Source: JAZDIT01 sp043804755 (lineage in GTDB: Bacteria; Patescibacteriota; Minisyncoccia; Minisyncoccales; JAQTPW01). From it: a DNA stretch of 6,572 nucleotides. The position numbers and the translations under genes are program-made. Each line of letters begins with the position of its first letter. Positions within the stretch are counted from its first letter, which is position 1. Under the pieces are notes generated by a model, which saw only the letters and a list, made by a program, of their open reading frames with translations, had not been told where the DNA came from and did no database searches. The DNA is taken from positions 1-6,572 of the forward strand of contig JAZDIT010000045.1 of assembly GCA_043804755.1 (NCBI GenBank), read 5' to 3'. Positions 1-5,143 of this stretch are shown here, piece by piece.

Positions 1-1115
1 AAATTATTAAAGAAGTACAAATTGTGAAAAGTTAAAAGCCGAAGCGCCGTCAGCTCGGCGGCATGGAACAGATGGGAAATGTAAGCCCTGGTATAATTTC
101 GGCAAACAGAGCAGCCGCATTTTTTATCCAGAGGATTTTTGTCTTTCAAAAATATTTTCTTTCCCATATCCAGTTCTCCTGAATTTGTAAAAGCAACTCC
201 TCTTCTTGCATAATGTGTCGGGGTGATGCAGTCAAAAGTGTCTATGCCCTCTTTTATGATTTTGGGAATGTCGTCCAGGTGGCCGATGCCAAGAAGATGC
301 CGCGGCTTTTCCGGCGGCAATTCATCCACCACCCTCCTCAGCATCTGCGCCATTTTGTTCTTGTCGTCGCCGAATTCTCCGCCTATGCCGAAACCCTCAA
401 ATGGAAGAGATCCGATGAATTTTGCGCTCTCTTTCCTCAAATCTCTAAACTTTCCGCCCTGGACTATCCCGTAAAGCGCCTGCCTGCCGGCAGGCAGGCC
501 TGTCTGCTTTTTTACATCAAGGCAGATTTCCGCCCACTTATGAGTTATATCCATCGATTTTTTCGTATATTCATGATTTGCCGCGGGAGAGGTGCATTCG
601 TCAAAGGCAAAGATAATGTCTGCCCCAAGCTTCTCCTGGATTCTGATGGATTCTTTCGGGCCCAGGAACGTTTTCCTGCCGTCGAGATAAGAGCTGAAAT
701 AAACTCCCTTTTCCGTAATTTTAAGAAGTTTGGGCTGTTGCCCTTTTTTCACTTCATAGAACCTGTTTTGCTTGCTTTTTAATATTTTCCCGGTCCCCAG
801 ATCCCTGCCGAATCCCAAACTGAAAACCTGGAATCCTCCGGAATCCGTCATCAGGGGTTTTTGCCAATTCATAAACCTATGCAGGCTGCCGAATTTTTTA
901 ACGACGTTCTCACCGGGCCTCAAATGCAGATGATAGGTATTGCAGATAAGCATCTGAGAGCCTGTCTGCAAAACTTCTTCGGAAGTAAGGGTTTTTATCG
1001 ATGCCTGAGTGGCGACCGGAACCAAACACGGCGTCTCGACGACGCCATGTGAAGTTTTCAACAGTCCCAAACGCGCCCTGCTTTTTTTAGATTTTTTGAC
1101 TATTTTAAACTCCAT
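1..1115 (-). CDS. tgt: tRNA-guanine transglycosylase (queuine tRNA-ribosyltransferase), C-terminus cut by the window edge
   Basis: This enzyme exchanges guanine-34 of GUN anticodons (Asp, Asn, His, Tyr tRNAs) for a queuine-type base. The reverse strand is open from ATG at 1115 to the left edge, giving 371 codons with no stop. E. coli Tgt has about 375 aa, and by comparison some 35 residues appear to be missing. Visible motifs are DSGGFQVFS (91-99, substrate-binding Asp91), FDECTSP (171-177), GIVQGG (216-221), TFDCITPTHYARRG (nucleophile Asp295) and a zinc site at Cys333, Cys335, Cys338 and His364 with the E. coli spacing. Two oddities: a palindromic element encodes LPAGRQA (207-213) just before GIVQGG, and the usual GGLAVGE loop reads GGEFGDD (245-251). 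The start overlaps the end of the upstream metallopeptidase gene by 16 bases, which suggests translational coupling; no good Shine-Dalgarno is seen. Identity is secure, the base substrate is not. Confidence 0.96.
   Translation of the reverse strand, partial: MEFKIVKKSKKSRARLGLLKTSHGVVETPCLVPVATQASIKTLTSEEVLQTGSQMLICNTYHLHLRPGENVVKKFGSLHRFMNWQKPLMTDSGGFQVFSLGFGRDLGTGKILKSKQNRFYEVKKGQQPKLLKITEKGVYFSSYLDGRKTFLGPKESIRIQEKLGADIIFAFDECTSPAANHEYTKKSMDITHKWAEICLDVKKQTGLPAGRQALYGIVQGGKFRDLRKESAKFIGSLPFEGFGIGGEFGDDKNKMAQMLRRVVDELPPEKPRHLLGIGHLDDIPKIIKEGIDTFDCITPTHYARRGVAFTNSGELDMGKKIFLKDKNPLDKKCGCSVCRNYTRAYISHLFHAAELTALRLLTFHNLYFFNN
478..499. repeat. 22-bp perfect GC-rich palindrome inside tgt
   Basis: The arms are GCCTGCCTGCC and its exact reverse complement, with no spacer, in an otherwise AT-richer gene. 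Read on the minus strand it encodes LPAGRQA in frame, immediately before the conserved ALYGIVQGG block of TGT. Because the sequence is palindromic, the plus strand also reads LPAGRQA in one frame. I recall the same peptide scattered through unrelated proteins of Parcubacteria and other CPR genomes, which would make it a dispersed palindromic repeat tolerated inside genes. The palindrome is seen directly; the family assignment is from memory. Confidence 0.85.
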
Positions 1116-1480
1116 TTCTTTTCTAACTTTCTTACTTCTTTTTCATCAATTCCGAAGTGGTGAGCGATTTCGTGCCAGACAACGCTTTTTACCAGTTTTT
1201 TTATTTCTTCGGGGGTTTGGGCAAACCTTTTTATCGAATCCCGAAAAATGGTGATTTTATCCGGCAAATGATTCCCGAAACCCTTGCCCCACGCGGTTTC
1301 AGGCACTCCTTCATAAAGGCCCAGCAAAGTCCTCCCGTATCTTATGCCGGTTTTTCTCAATTGTTCCCGCGCCGGAGTTTCATCCACGGTAATCGCAACG
1401 TTTTCCATTTTCTGGCGGATTTCTTCGGGCAGATCCTGTATCGCCTGATTCACCAAATTTTCAAATTCGTTTTCCAACAT
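1100..1480 (-). CDS. Minimal zincin-type metallopeptidase (HExxH), 126 aa
   Basis: This is a small zinc metallopeptidase-like protein of the minimal MMP-like (zincin_1/DUF1025) type. The signature WHEIAHHFGID lies at residues 102-112: His103, Glu104 and His107 form the HExxH core, and Gly110 with Asp112 give the HExxHxxGxxD form, in which Asp would be the third zinc ligand. The N-terminal half carries the family-like stretch ending in LLGLYEGVP, then NHLPDKITIFRD. There is no signal peptide or membrane segment, so it is probably cytoplasmic; its substrate is unknown. The start at 1480 has no Shine-Dalgarno. Instead a perfect TATAAT on the minus strand ends 6 bases upstream of the ATG, so the message may be leaderless. 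Its stop (TAG, 1100-1102) lies inside the tgt coding region, so the two genes are probably one transcription unit. The family call is from motif and size only. Confidence 0.88.
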   Translation of the reverse strand: MLENEFENLVNQAIQDLPEEIRQKMENVAITVDETPAREQLRKTGIRYGRTLLGLYEGVPETAWGKGFGNHLPDKITIFRDSIKRFAQTPEEIKKLVKSVVWHEIAHHFGIDEKEVRKLEKKWSLK

Positions 1481-1486
1481 AATCTA

Positions 1487-1492
1487 ATTATA
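1487..1492 (-). promoter_or_regulatory. -10 box TATAAT just upstream of the metallopeptidase start
   Basis: A perfect TATAAT on the minus strand ends 6 bases before the ATG at 1480. Transcription would therefore begin at or beside the start codon, giving a leaderless mRNA. No convincing -35 is seen at 16-18 bases (the region reads about TTCTCG). A second -10-like TATAAA a little upstream would give a leader of roughly 15 nt. Confidence 0.45.
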
Positions 1493-1503
1493 TACGGTAT
1501 TTT

Positions 1504-1543
1504 ATAAAACGAGAAAGCACGGATGATATTACACCATCCGTGC
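1504..1543 (-). terminator. Rho-independent terminator overlapping the end of the 75-aa gene
   Basis: A perfect 9-bp stem, GCACGGATG (1517-1525) with CATCCGTGC (1535-1543), encloses a 9-nt loop. On the minus strand the stem is followed by TTTCTCGTTTT. The 5' arm lies inside the last codons of the upstream gene and its TAA (1529-1531) is in the loop. The T-tract is interrupted, so efficiency may be moderate. Confidence 0.72.
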
Positions 1544-1756
1544 CTGTGGAGGATTCTTTTTGAAGAAATCTTTTGCGTACTCATCCGCTTCTTCCTTTAT
1601 TTGTTTGCTCGGGGGGTACGCAGTAGGGGGAACCATTAGCTGAATATTCTCAACCCATCCGGAATTGTGAAACATGTATACGAAAACAATCCCGAAGATT
1701 GAGAACCCAACTTGTCCGCCCTTAGATCTTTCCACGTCCAGAGTAAAAGTATGCAT
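1529..1756 (-). CDS. Hypothetical 75-aa protein, unknown function
   Basis: I do not recognise this protein. The start is set at ATG 1756 rather than the in-frame ATG at 1795, because AAAGGAGG lies 4 bases upstream of it and because codons between the two would run through a leader hairpin. The protein begins MHTFTLDVERSKGG. A hydrophobic, aromatic stretch (GFSIFGIVFVYMF, about residues 17-29) is too short and too mixed for a sure membrane span. A proline-rich linker (PPTAYPPSKQ, about 45-54) follows, then a charged likely helix (IKEEADEYAKDFFKK). The gene has its own promoter-like element (1804-1831), a leader hairpin (1773-1789), a strong SD and its own terminator, so it looks like a monocistronic, well expressed gene. 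It sits between the PrmC-like gene and the metallopeptidase without obvious functional linkage. Confidence 0.75.
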   Translation of the reverse strand: MHTFTLDVERSKGGQVGFSIFGIVFVYMFHNSGWVENIQLMVPPTAYPPSKQIKEEADEYAKDFFKKNPPQARMV

Positions 1757-1760
1757 TAGT

Positions 1761-1768
1761 CCTCCTTT
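1761..1768 (-). promoter_or_regulatory. Strong Shine-Dalgarno AAAGGAGG that sets the 1756 start
   Basis: AAAGGAGG is followed by ACTA and then ATG. This is one of only two strong SDs in the window and it decides the start of the 75-aa gene. Confidence 0.85.
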
Positions 1769-1772
1769 ACGG

Positions 1773-1789
1773 GGACAGCTAAGCTGTCC
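1773..1789. repeat. 17-bp palindrome (leader hairpin) upstream of the 75-aa gene
   Basis: The arms GGACAGCT and AGCTGTCC flank a single central base. As RNA from the minus strand it forms a 7-bp stem with a TTA loop, 4 nt upstream of the AAAGGAGG SD and within the predicted leader. It could be a DNA operator or an RNA element acting on ribosome access; it has no T-tract, so it is not a terminator. Confidence 0.7.
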
Positions 1790-1803
1790 TAACAATATTT
1801 GTA

Positions 1804-1831
1804 TTTATAACATTTATATAGAAAAAGTCAA
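1804..1831 (-). promoter_or_regulatory. Promoter of the 75-aa gene (TTGACT-16-TATAAA)
   Basis: On the minus strand, -35 TTGACT (1831-1826) and -10 TATAAA (1809-1804) each match the sigma-70-type consensus at 5 of 6 positions, with a 16-bp spacer. The -35 begins directly after the stop codon of the PrmC-like gene (1833-1835). The predicted start near 1797 gives a leader of about 40 nt that contains the palindrome and the SD. Confidence 0.65.
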
Positions 1832-1832
1832 G

Positions 1833-2504
1833 TTATTTCCTCTCAACTTCCACCCATCTGTATTTCCTGAACTGGTCTTTCTTGAAAACGGACCTGAATC
1901 CCTCTCTTTTGAAAACTTTCCTTATTTTTTCTTTTTGGAGCGGGTCGAATTCCAAGAATATTTTTCCGCTGGGATTGAGATATTTTTTCACCTGGTCGAA
2001 AAATCTTTCTATAGCAATCATTCCATCCGCTCCGGCAAACAACGCAGTATGGGGCTCTTTTTTGAGAACCTCTTTTTGCACTTCGGAAATCCTTTCCAAA
2101 GCCACGTATGGCGGATTGGCGAAAATGAAATCGTATCTGTTATTCTTCAGTTTCTCGAACATATCGGATTTATAAACTCTGCATTTATTTTTCGGCACCC
2201 TGTTAAATTTTATATTAATTTTTATCTGTTCTATCGCATCTTTCGAGATATCCACGAAATCGGCCCTTCGGACTGTCTCCGGACAAGCTTTCAAAATGGC
2301 GATTCCTATGCACCCCGTGCCGGCGAATATATCGAGTATTCTTAAATCTTTCATCTTAAATCCCGAATCTTTTAATGCTTTGCCAACCCAAAACTCGGTT
2401 TCCGGTCTGGGCCGGAAAATCTTCTTTGAAACGTCGATTTTACAATTTAAGAATTTCATTTTATCGTTTAAGGTAATTGTGCGCTTTTTTGGCTCATTTT
2501 GCAA
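1833..2504 (-). CDS. prmC: PrmC/HemK-like N5-glutamine methyltransferase, short form
   Basis: This is a class I SAM-dependent methyltransferase of the PrmC/HemK type, which methylates the Gln of the GGQ motif in peptide-chain release factors. Visible motifs, numbered from TTG 2504, are FRPRPETE (30-37, the I/VPRPETE signature), LDIFAGTGCIGIAI (57-70, SAM motif I), VDIS (84-87) and the catalytic NPPYV (130-134). The family usually has about 280 aa with an N-terminal helical domain that recognises the release factor; that domain is absent here. The start is uncertain: TTG 2504 lies in the T-tract of the preceding terminator and lacks an SD, while ATG 2459 gives 208 aa beginning just before the family core, also without an SD. 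The gene follows the lipid kinase by 28 bases. Release-factor specificity is inferred; another NPPY methyltransferase is possible. Confidence 0.88.
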   Translation of the reverse strand: MQNEPKKRTITLNDKMKFLNCKIDVSKKIFRPRPETEFWVGKALKDSGFKMKDLRILDIFAGTGCIGIAILKACPETVRRADFVDISKDAIEQIKINIKFNRVPKNKCRVYKSDMFEKLKNNRYDFIFANPPYVALERISEVQKEVLKKEPHTALFAGADGMIAIERFFDQVKKYLNPSGKIFLEFDPLQKEKIRKVFKREGFRSVFKKDQFRKYRWVEVERK

Positions 2505-2534
2505 AAAAACTCCGAACTTTAACAGCTCGGAGTT
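2503..2534 (-). terminator. Rho-independent terminator at the lipid kinase stop
   Basis: A perfect 8-bp stem, AACTCCGA (2534-2527 on the minus strand) with TCGGAGTT (2515-2508), encloses an 11-nt loop. Together with the end of the 3' arm it gives an uninterrupted run of seven T (2509-2503). The 5' arm begins inside the lipid kinase stop codon (2533-2535), and the TTG candidate start of the PrmC-like gene is in the T-run. Confidence 0.85.
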
Positions 2535-3444
2535 ATTTAACTACTTTTATTCCGTGTTCTATGACGGATATCTCGCACTCCGTCATAAATCCGACGAACT
2601 CTCCATCTATCTCGCATGGGAGCGGCTTTGGGGAAACTATCTTCAGAGAAGTTACGGAAGACATCTGCACACCGGGCATTTTCACATGCATTCCGAAAAT
2701 AGCGAGGAAAACCGTGAGTAACGCCTTCGCTTTCCCCATATTTCCGATTATACAGATGTTCATTTTCCCGTCCGCCACGTTGGCTCCCGGAGCTATTTTG
2801 AAAAAGCCTCCGTAAGTTTCGCCGTTTACGACAGCTATCTGAACCATCTTTTCCTTGCGGCTGATTCCGTTTCCTGTCAGCTCTACTTCATAAACGTCGA
2901 ACCCCTGCCTTATCTTTTGGATCGCGGCAAACAAATAACCGAGGGCGGGAAAGGATTTGCACTTCTTTTTGTACTCCGGGGAGATCTCTACCACTCCGGC
3001 ATCAAAACCGAAGCTTGCCACGTTCAAAAAATATCTTTCTCCCCCCGACCACTTTATCCTGCCGATGTCCACAGGGACGGAATGCTGACCTAATTCGAAC
3101 GCACAGAGTGCAGTTTCGAGATTCTTCGGCACGCCGACATTTTTGGCGAAGTTATTTCCGGTGCCGCAAGGCAATATTCCCACGTCCGGCAATTCTGCCA
3201 AAGATCTTGCCCCTGCGATCATCCCGTTTACCATCCAGTTGCCGGTACCGTCTCCGCCGGCAAAACATATCCTCTTTATTCCTTCCTCGACGGCCCGTTT
3301 CCCGCAGTCGAAAGCCGATTGTGAGTTTTCAGTCAGGAAGACGAATCCCTCACCGTTTCCTCCGTACATCTCCCGTATTCTGTTTTCGTATTTCCTGCCC
3401 AACCCCCTGCCCGATACCGGATTTATGATATATCTGACGGACAA
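2533..3444 (-). CDS. Diacylglycerol kinase-family lipid kinase (YegS/DagK type), 303 aa
   Basis: This soluble ATP-dependent lipid kinase would phosphorylate diacylglycerol or a related lipid at the membrane. From the TTG start, the visible motifs are IINPVSGRG (6-14), the nucleotide loop GGDGTGN (63-69) and LPCGTGNNFAKNVG (91-104). They are followed by FLNVASFGFDAGVV, PGANVADGKMNICII and CEIDGE, where the Asp and Glu match the catalytic acidic residues of DgkB-like enzymes. About 300 aa is normal for the family. Two positions that are usually acidic differ: GGDGTxNE has Trp for Glu, and GTGND has Asn for Asp. TTG 3444 is preferred over GTG 3453 because AGGAGGTGA sits 5 bases upstream of the TTG but runs into the GTG. 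The upstream gap carries ATATATTC repeats, and a terminator lies at the stop. The exact lipid is unknown. Confidence 0.93.
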   Translation of the reverse strand: MSVRYIINPVSGRGLGRKYENRIREMYGGNGEGFVFLTENSQSAFDCGKRAVEEGIKRICFAGGDGTGNWMVNGMIAGARSLAELPDVGILPCGTGNNFAKNVGVPKNLETALCAFELGQHSVPVDIGRIKWSGGERYFLNVASFGFDAGVVEISPEYKKKCKSFPALGYLFAAIQKIRQGFDVYEVELTGNGISRKEKMVQIAVVNGETYGGFFKIAPGANVADGKMNICIIGNMGKAKALLTVFLAIFGMHVKMPGVQMSSVTSLKIVSPKPLPCEIDGEFVGFMTECEISVIEHGIKVVK

Positions 3445-3449
3445 CTCTC

Positions 3450-3458
3450 TCACCTCCT
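3450..3458 (-). promoter_or_regulatory. Shine-Dalgarno AGGAGGTGA that decides the lipid kinase start
   Basis: AGGAGGTGA matches the canonical anti-SD in full. It lies 5 bases before TTG 3444 (GGAGG to TTG is 8 bases), while the GTG at 3453 is part of the SD itself. TTG is therefore the better start. Confidence 0.75.
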
Positions 3459-3471
3459 CTTATACCTTTCT

Positions 3472-3499
3472 ATATATTCAAGAATATATTCATATATTC
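3472..3499. repeat. Triple ATATATTC repeat with an 18-bp palindrome, upstream of the lipid kinase
   Basis: ATATATTC occurs at 3472-3479, 3484-3491 and 3492-3499; the last two are in direct tandem. The first copy also pairs with GAATATAT (3482-3489) across AA to make a perfect 18-bp palindrome. It lies in the 70-base gap between the acylphosphatase and the lipid kinase, 14 bases upstream of the SD, where a promoter or operator is expected. No clean -35/-10 pair is seen there. Confidence 0.75.
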
Positions 3500-3514
3500 T
3501 GTTGTTAAGGAAAG

Positions 3515-3802
3515 TTAAATTTCGTATTCGATTTCGAACGAATCGAACCCTCCTTCGTATTTTTCAAATCCGACTTCCAATTTTTTAACATCGGCCAATA
3601 AAGGCCCTCCTTTCACCCATTCTACCATTTTCCTGACGTTTTCTTTTTCACCTTCGAAAACCGCTTCCAGTCTTCCGTCTTTCAGGTTTTTTACCCAGCC
3701 GCGAACTTCGAGTTTCTCCGCTTTCCTCTTCATACCATCCCTGAAAAAAACTCCCTGAACCCTTCCGGAAACCAAAACATGCGCCCTGATTTTTTCTCCC
3801 AT
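3515..3802 (-). CDS. acyP: Acylphosphatase, 95 aa
   Basis: This small cytoplasmic alpha/beta enzyme hydrolyses the carboxyl-phosphate bond of acyl phosphates. The family signature is complete: VSGRVQGVFFR (11-21) holds the phosphate loop and catalytic Arg21, and GWVKNLKDGRLEAVFEGE (35-52) holds catalytic Asn39. The C-terminus (FDSFEIEYEI) is the usual last strand. Length is normal for the family (about 90-100 aa). Met1 at 3802 is the only sensible start; there is no clear SD, but it lies 3 bases after the stop of the 33-codon membrane ORF, so coupled translation within the permease operon is likely. It ends 70 bases before the lipid kinase start, with no recognisable terminator between them. 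Confidence 0.95.
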   Translation of the reverse strand: MGEKIRAHVLVSGRVQGVFFRDGMKRKAEKLEVRGWVKNLKDGRLEAVFEGEKENVRKMVEWVKGGPLLADVKKLEVGFEKYEGGFDSFEIEYEI

Positions 3803-3805
3803 AAT

Positions 3806-3907
3806 TTATCTTAGTGAATTTATATTCGGTATTATGAAAGACAAAACCAGCCAGATGGCTAAAAGCAAAAGAAAAATAAAAAATAATATGTCAAAAATTT
3901 TTCCCAT
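3806..3907 (-). CDS. Small single-span membrane protein, 33 aa (predicted)
   Basis: This short ORF begins with ATG 3907, 4 bases after the permease stop (3912-3914), and ends with TAA 3806-3808, 3 bases before the acylphosphatase ATG (3802). It thus fills the 109-base gap almost exactly. The protein starts MGKIFDILFF, continues as one uninterrupted hydrophobic stretch (about residues 7-26, including LLLLAIWLVL), and ends IIPNINSLR. That is a clean single transmembrane helix with one lysine before it and one arginine at the end. No SD is seen, as for its two neighbours, so translation would depend on coupling. I know no family for it. It could be a permease-associated small protein, or a chance ORF in an AT-rich gap; the exact fit to the gap favours a gene. 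Confidence 0.6.
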   Translation of the reverse strand: MGKIFDILFFIFLLLLAIWLVLSFIIPNINSLR

Positions 3908-3911
3908 GCGC

Positions 3912-5060
3912 TTAAAAAACGAAAAATTGAATTAATCCACCAAGAATAAATATCGAGATGAGAAGGTAAATGAGGAAAGGATGGATGTTCATGCGATATT
4001 CCGGTTCCCTGTCGCATTTTTTCTTTGCGCACCTGTACATCAGAAGGATTATCACGCCGTCAATCACGCCGACAACGGTTCCTACAAATCCTATCGTACC
4101 TATGAAGCCGCGGAAGCCCACAAGAAACAAAACAAGGGGTAAAGAACAAGTGATAAGAGCGGCCATCGGTTTTGAAAATTTGAAATCGTAGACCAGGGTA
4201 TTGCGCAGGGAAACCCCCGTTATCAGGAAAGAATCTGCCAGAGTTATTATGGCGGCCAGTGCTCCAAAAAACACGATTTTGTTTCCCAAAAAGGGCACCA
4301 ATCCCCACAGCGCTTCGGGAGAAGTCCCTTTTCCGCTTACTCCCAAAACGACAAAGGAGAAAAAAGCATAGAGTAAAACGGAGGAAATGGAGCCGAAAAT
4401 CAGCACTTTTTTGAGGTTTTTCTTTTCCTCGTGGCCTTTCAAAACTTCCATCACTTCCGGAATTGCCATCCAGCCGACGACGGAAAACAAGATTATTCCG
4501 TAAGGCAAAAAAAGATTATCGGTATTGATAAGAGGAAAATTCTGGAAATCAACTTTTGGTGCGCCTAAAAGAAAAATAATGAAAATAATCGCAAAGAAAG
4601 CTATATTGGTGACTATTTCAACCGGAGCTATAAGTTTTATGCCATGGAATATGAAAAAAGAAAGAGAGGCAAGAAAAACCAGAGTGAAAGAAAGCGTCGA
4701 TATATTGCTGAACGGGGCGGGGAAAGACGAAAAAATGATTTTCAGGAAATCTCCCGCCAAAATTGAAAAAGCCAGAAGGGAACCGACGGAGCCTATGAAT
4801 ATCGATATCGTTATCAGAACTTTGCTCCATTTGCCCAGATATTTCTGGGTATATCCGACAAGACGGTATTTCCCGTCAGTTCTCAAAATAACTTCTCCGA
4901 AAAAAAGATGGACTAATAATACTGCCCCTCCCAAAATCAGGAGATAAAAAAATCCGGGTATTACCCCGCTTTTCGATATGGCGTAGGGAATTCCGAAAAT
5001 CCCCGCTCCAACAATCGTCCCCAATAGAATCGCCACAGAAGAAATGTAATTTTTTTTCAT
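3912..5060 (-). CDS. Amino-acid permease of the aromatic (HAAAP)/AA_trans type, 382 aa
   Basis: This is an integral membrane transporter of the APC superfamily, most like the tryptophan/tyrosine permease and SLC38-like branch. I count 11 hydrophobic segments by eye, roughly at residues 7-27, 33-55, 81-105, 122-140, 145-167, 184-204, 217-241, 261-283, 297-315, 320-342 and 360-382. The hallmark is in helix 1: GTIVGAGIFGIP (14-25), the broken-helix substrate and ion site of the fold. Other family-like pieces are GWMAIPEV (196-203) and the Lys/Arg-rich cytoplasmic loop after helix 10. Length is near the usual 380-410 aa. The start at 5060 has only a weak purine stretch (GAAAAGAA) before it. It heads a tight unit with the 33-aa ORF and acylphosphatase. 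The substrate cannot be fixed from sequence; uptake would suit an organism with limited biosynthesis. Confidence 0.87.
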   Translation of the reverse strand: MKKNYISSVAILLGTIVGAGIFGIPYAISKSGVIPGFFYLLILGGAVLLVHLFFGEVILRTDGKYRLVGYTQKYLGKWSKVLITISIFIGSVGSLLAFSILAGDFLKIIFSSFPAPFSNISTLSFTLVFLASLSFFIFHGIKLIAPVEIVTNIAFFAIIFIIFLLGAPKVDFQNFPLINTDNLFLPYGIILFSVVGWMAIPEVMEVLKGHEEKKNLKKVLIFGSISSVLLYAFFSFVVLGVSGKGTSPEALWGLVPFLGNKIVFFGALAAIITLADSFLITGVSLRNTLVYDFKFSKPMAALITCSLPLVLFLVGFRGFIGTIGFVGTVVGVIDGVIILLMYRCAKKKCDREPEYRMNIHPFLIYLLISIFILGGLIQFFVF

Positions 5061-5092
5061 TTCTTTTCAAATAAAATATCTAACGAAAATGA

Positions 5093-5106
5093 CAGCTTAA
5101 AAGCTG
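5093..5106 (-). terminator. Weak hairpin between the EF-like gene and the permease
   Basis: CAGCTT and AAGCTG flank AA, an effective 5-bp stem with a 4-nt loop. On the minus strand it is followed by TCATTTTCGTTAG. The stem is short and the T-tract poor, so it may only be a weak or non-functional terminator. Confidence 0.3.
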
Positions 5107-5143
5107 AAAAGAATCCCGCTTGGAATCTGCCGCAATCAGATGA

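Noticed and set aside
213..782. Long plus-strand open frame (189 codons)
   Set aside because: It lies wholly inside tgt on the other strand, whose motifs are clear; it has no SD and its protein shows no family pattern.
1757..1795. N-terminal extension of the 75-aa gene from the ATG at 1795
   Set aside because: It would translate through the leader palindrome and the SD, has no SD of its own, and would start almost at the predicted transcription start.
1674..2345. Plus-strand open frame of 223 codons
   Set aside because: It is antisense to the PrmC-like gene and the 75-aa gene, both with strong evidence; the composition is that of a shadow frame.
3472..3499. CRISPR-like array
   Set aside because: The repeats are 8 bp with 0-4 bp between them and there are no spacers or cas genes.
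3015..3508. Overlapping plus-strand frames opposite the lipid kinase
   Set aside because: These Arg/Pro/Ser-rich shadow translations lie opposite a gene with an unmistakable GGDGT and GTGN signature.
4060..4830. Minus-strand frames inside the permease in another phase
   Set aside because: The permease frame has 11 membrane segments over its full length, so these are out-of-phase shadows.
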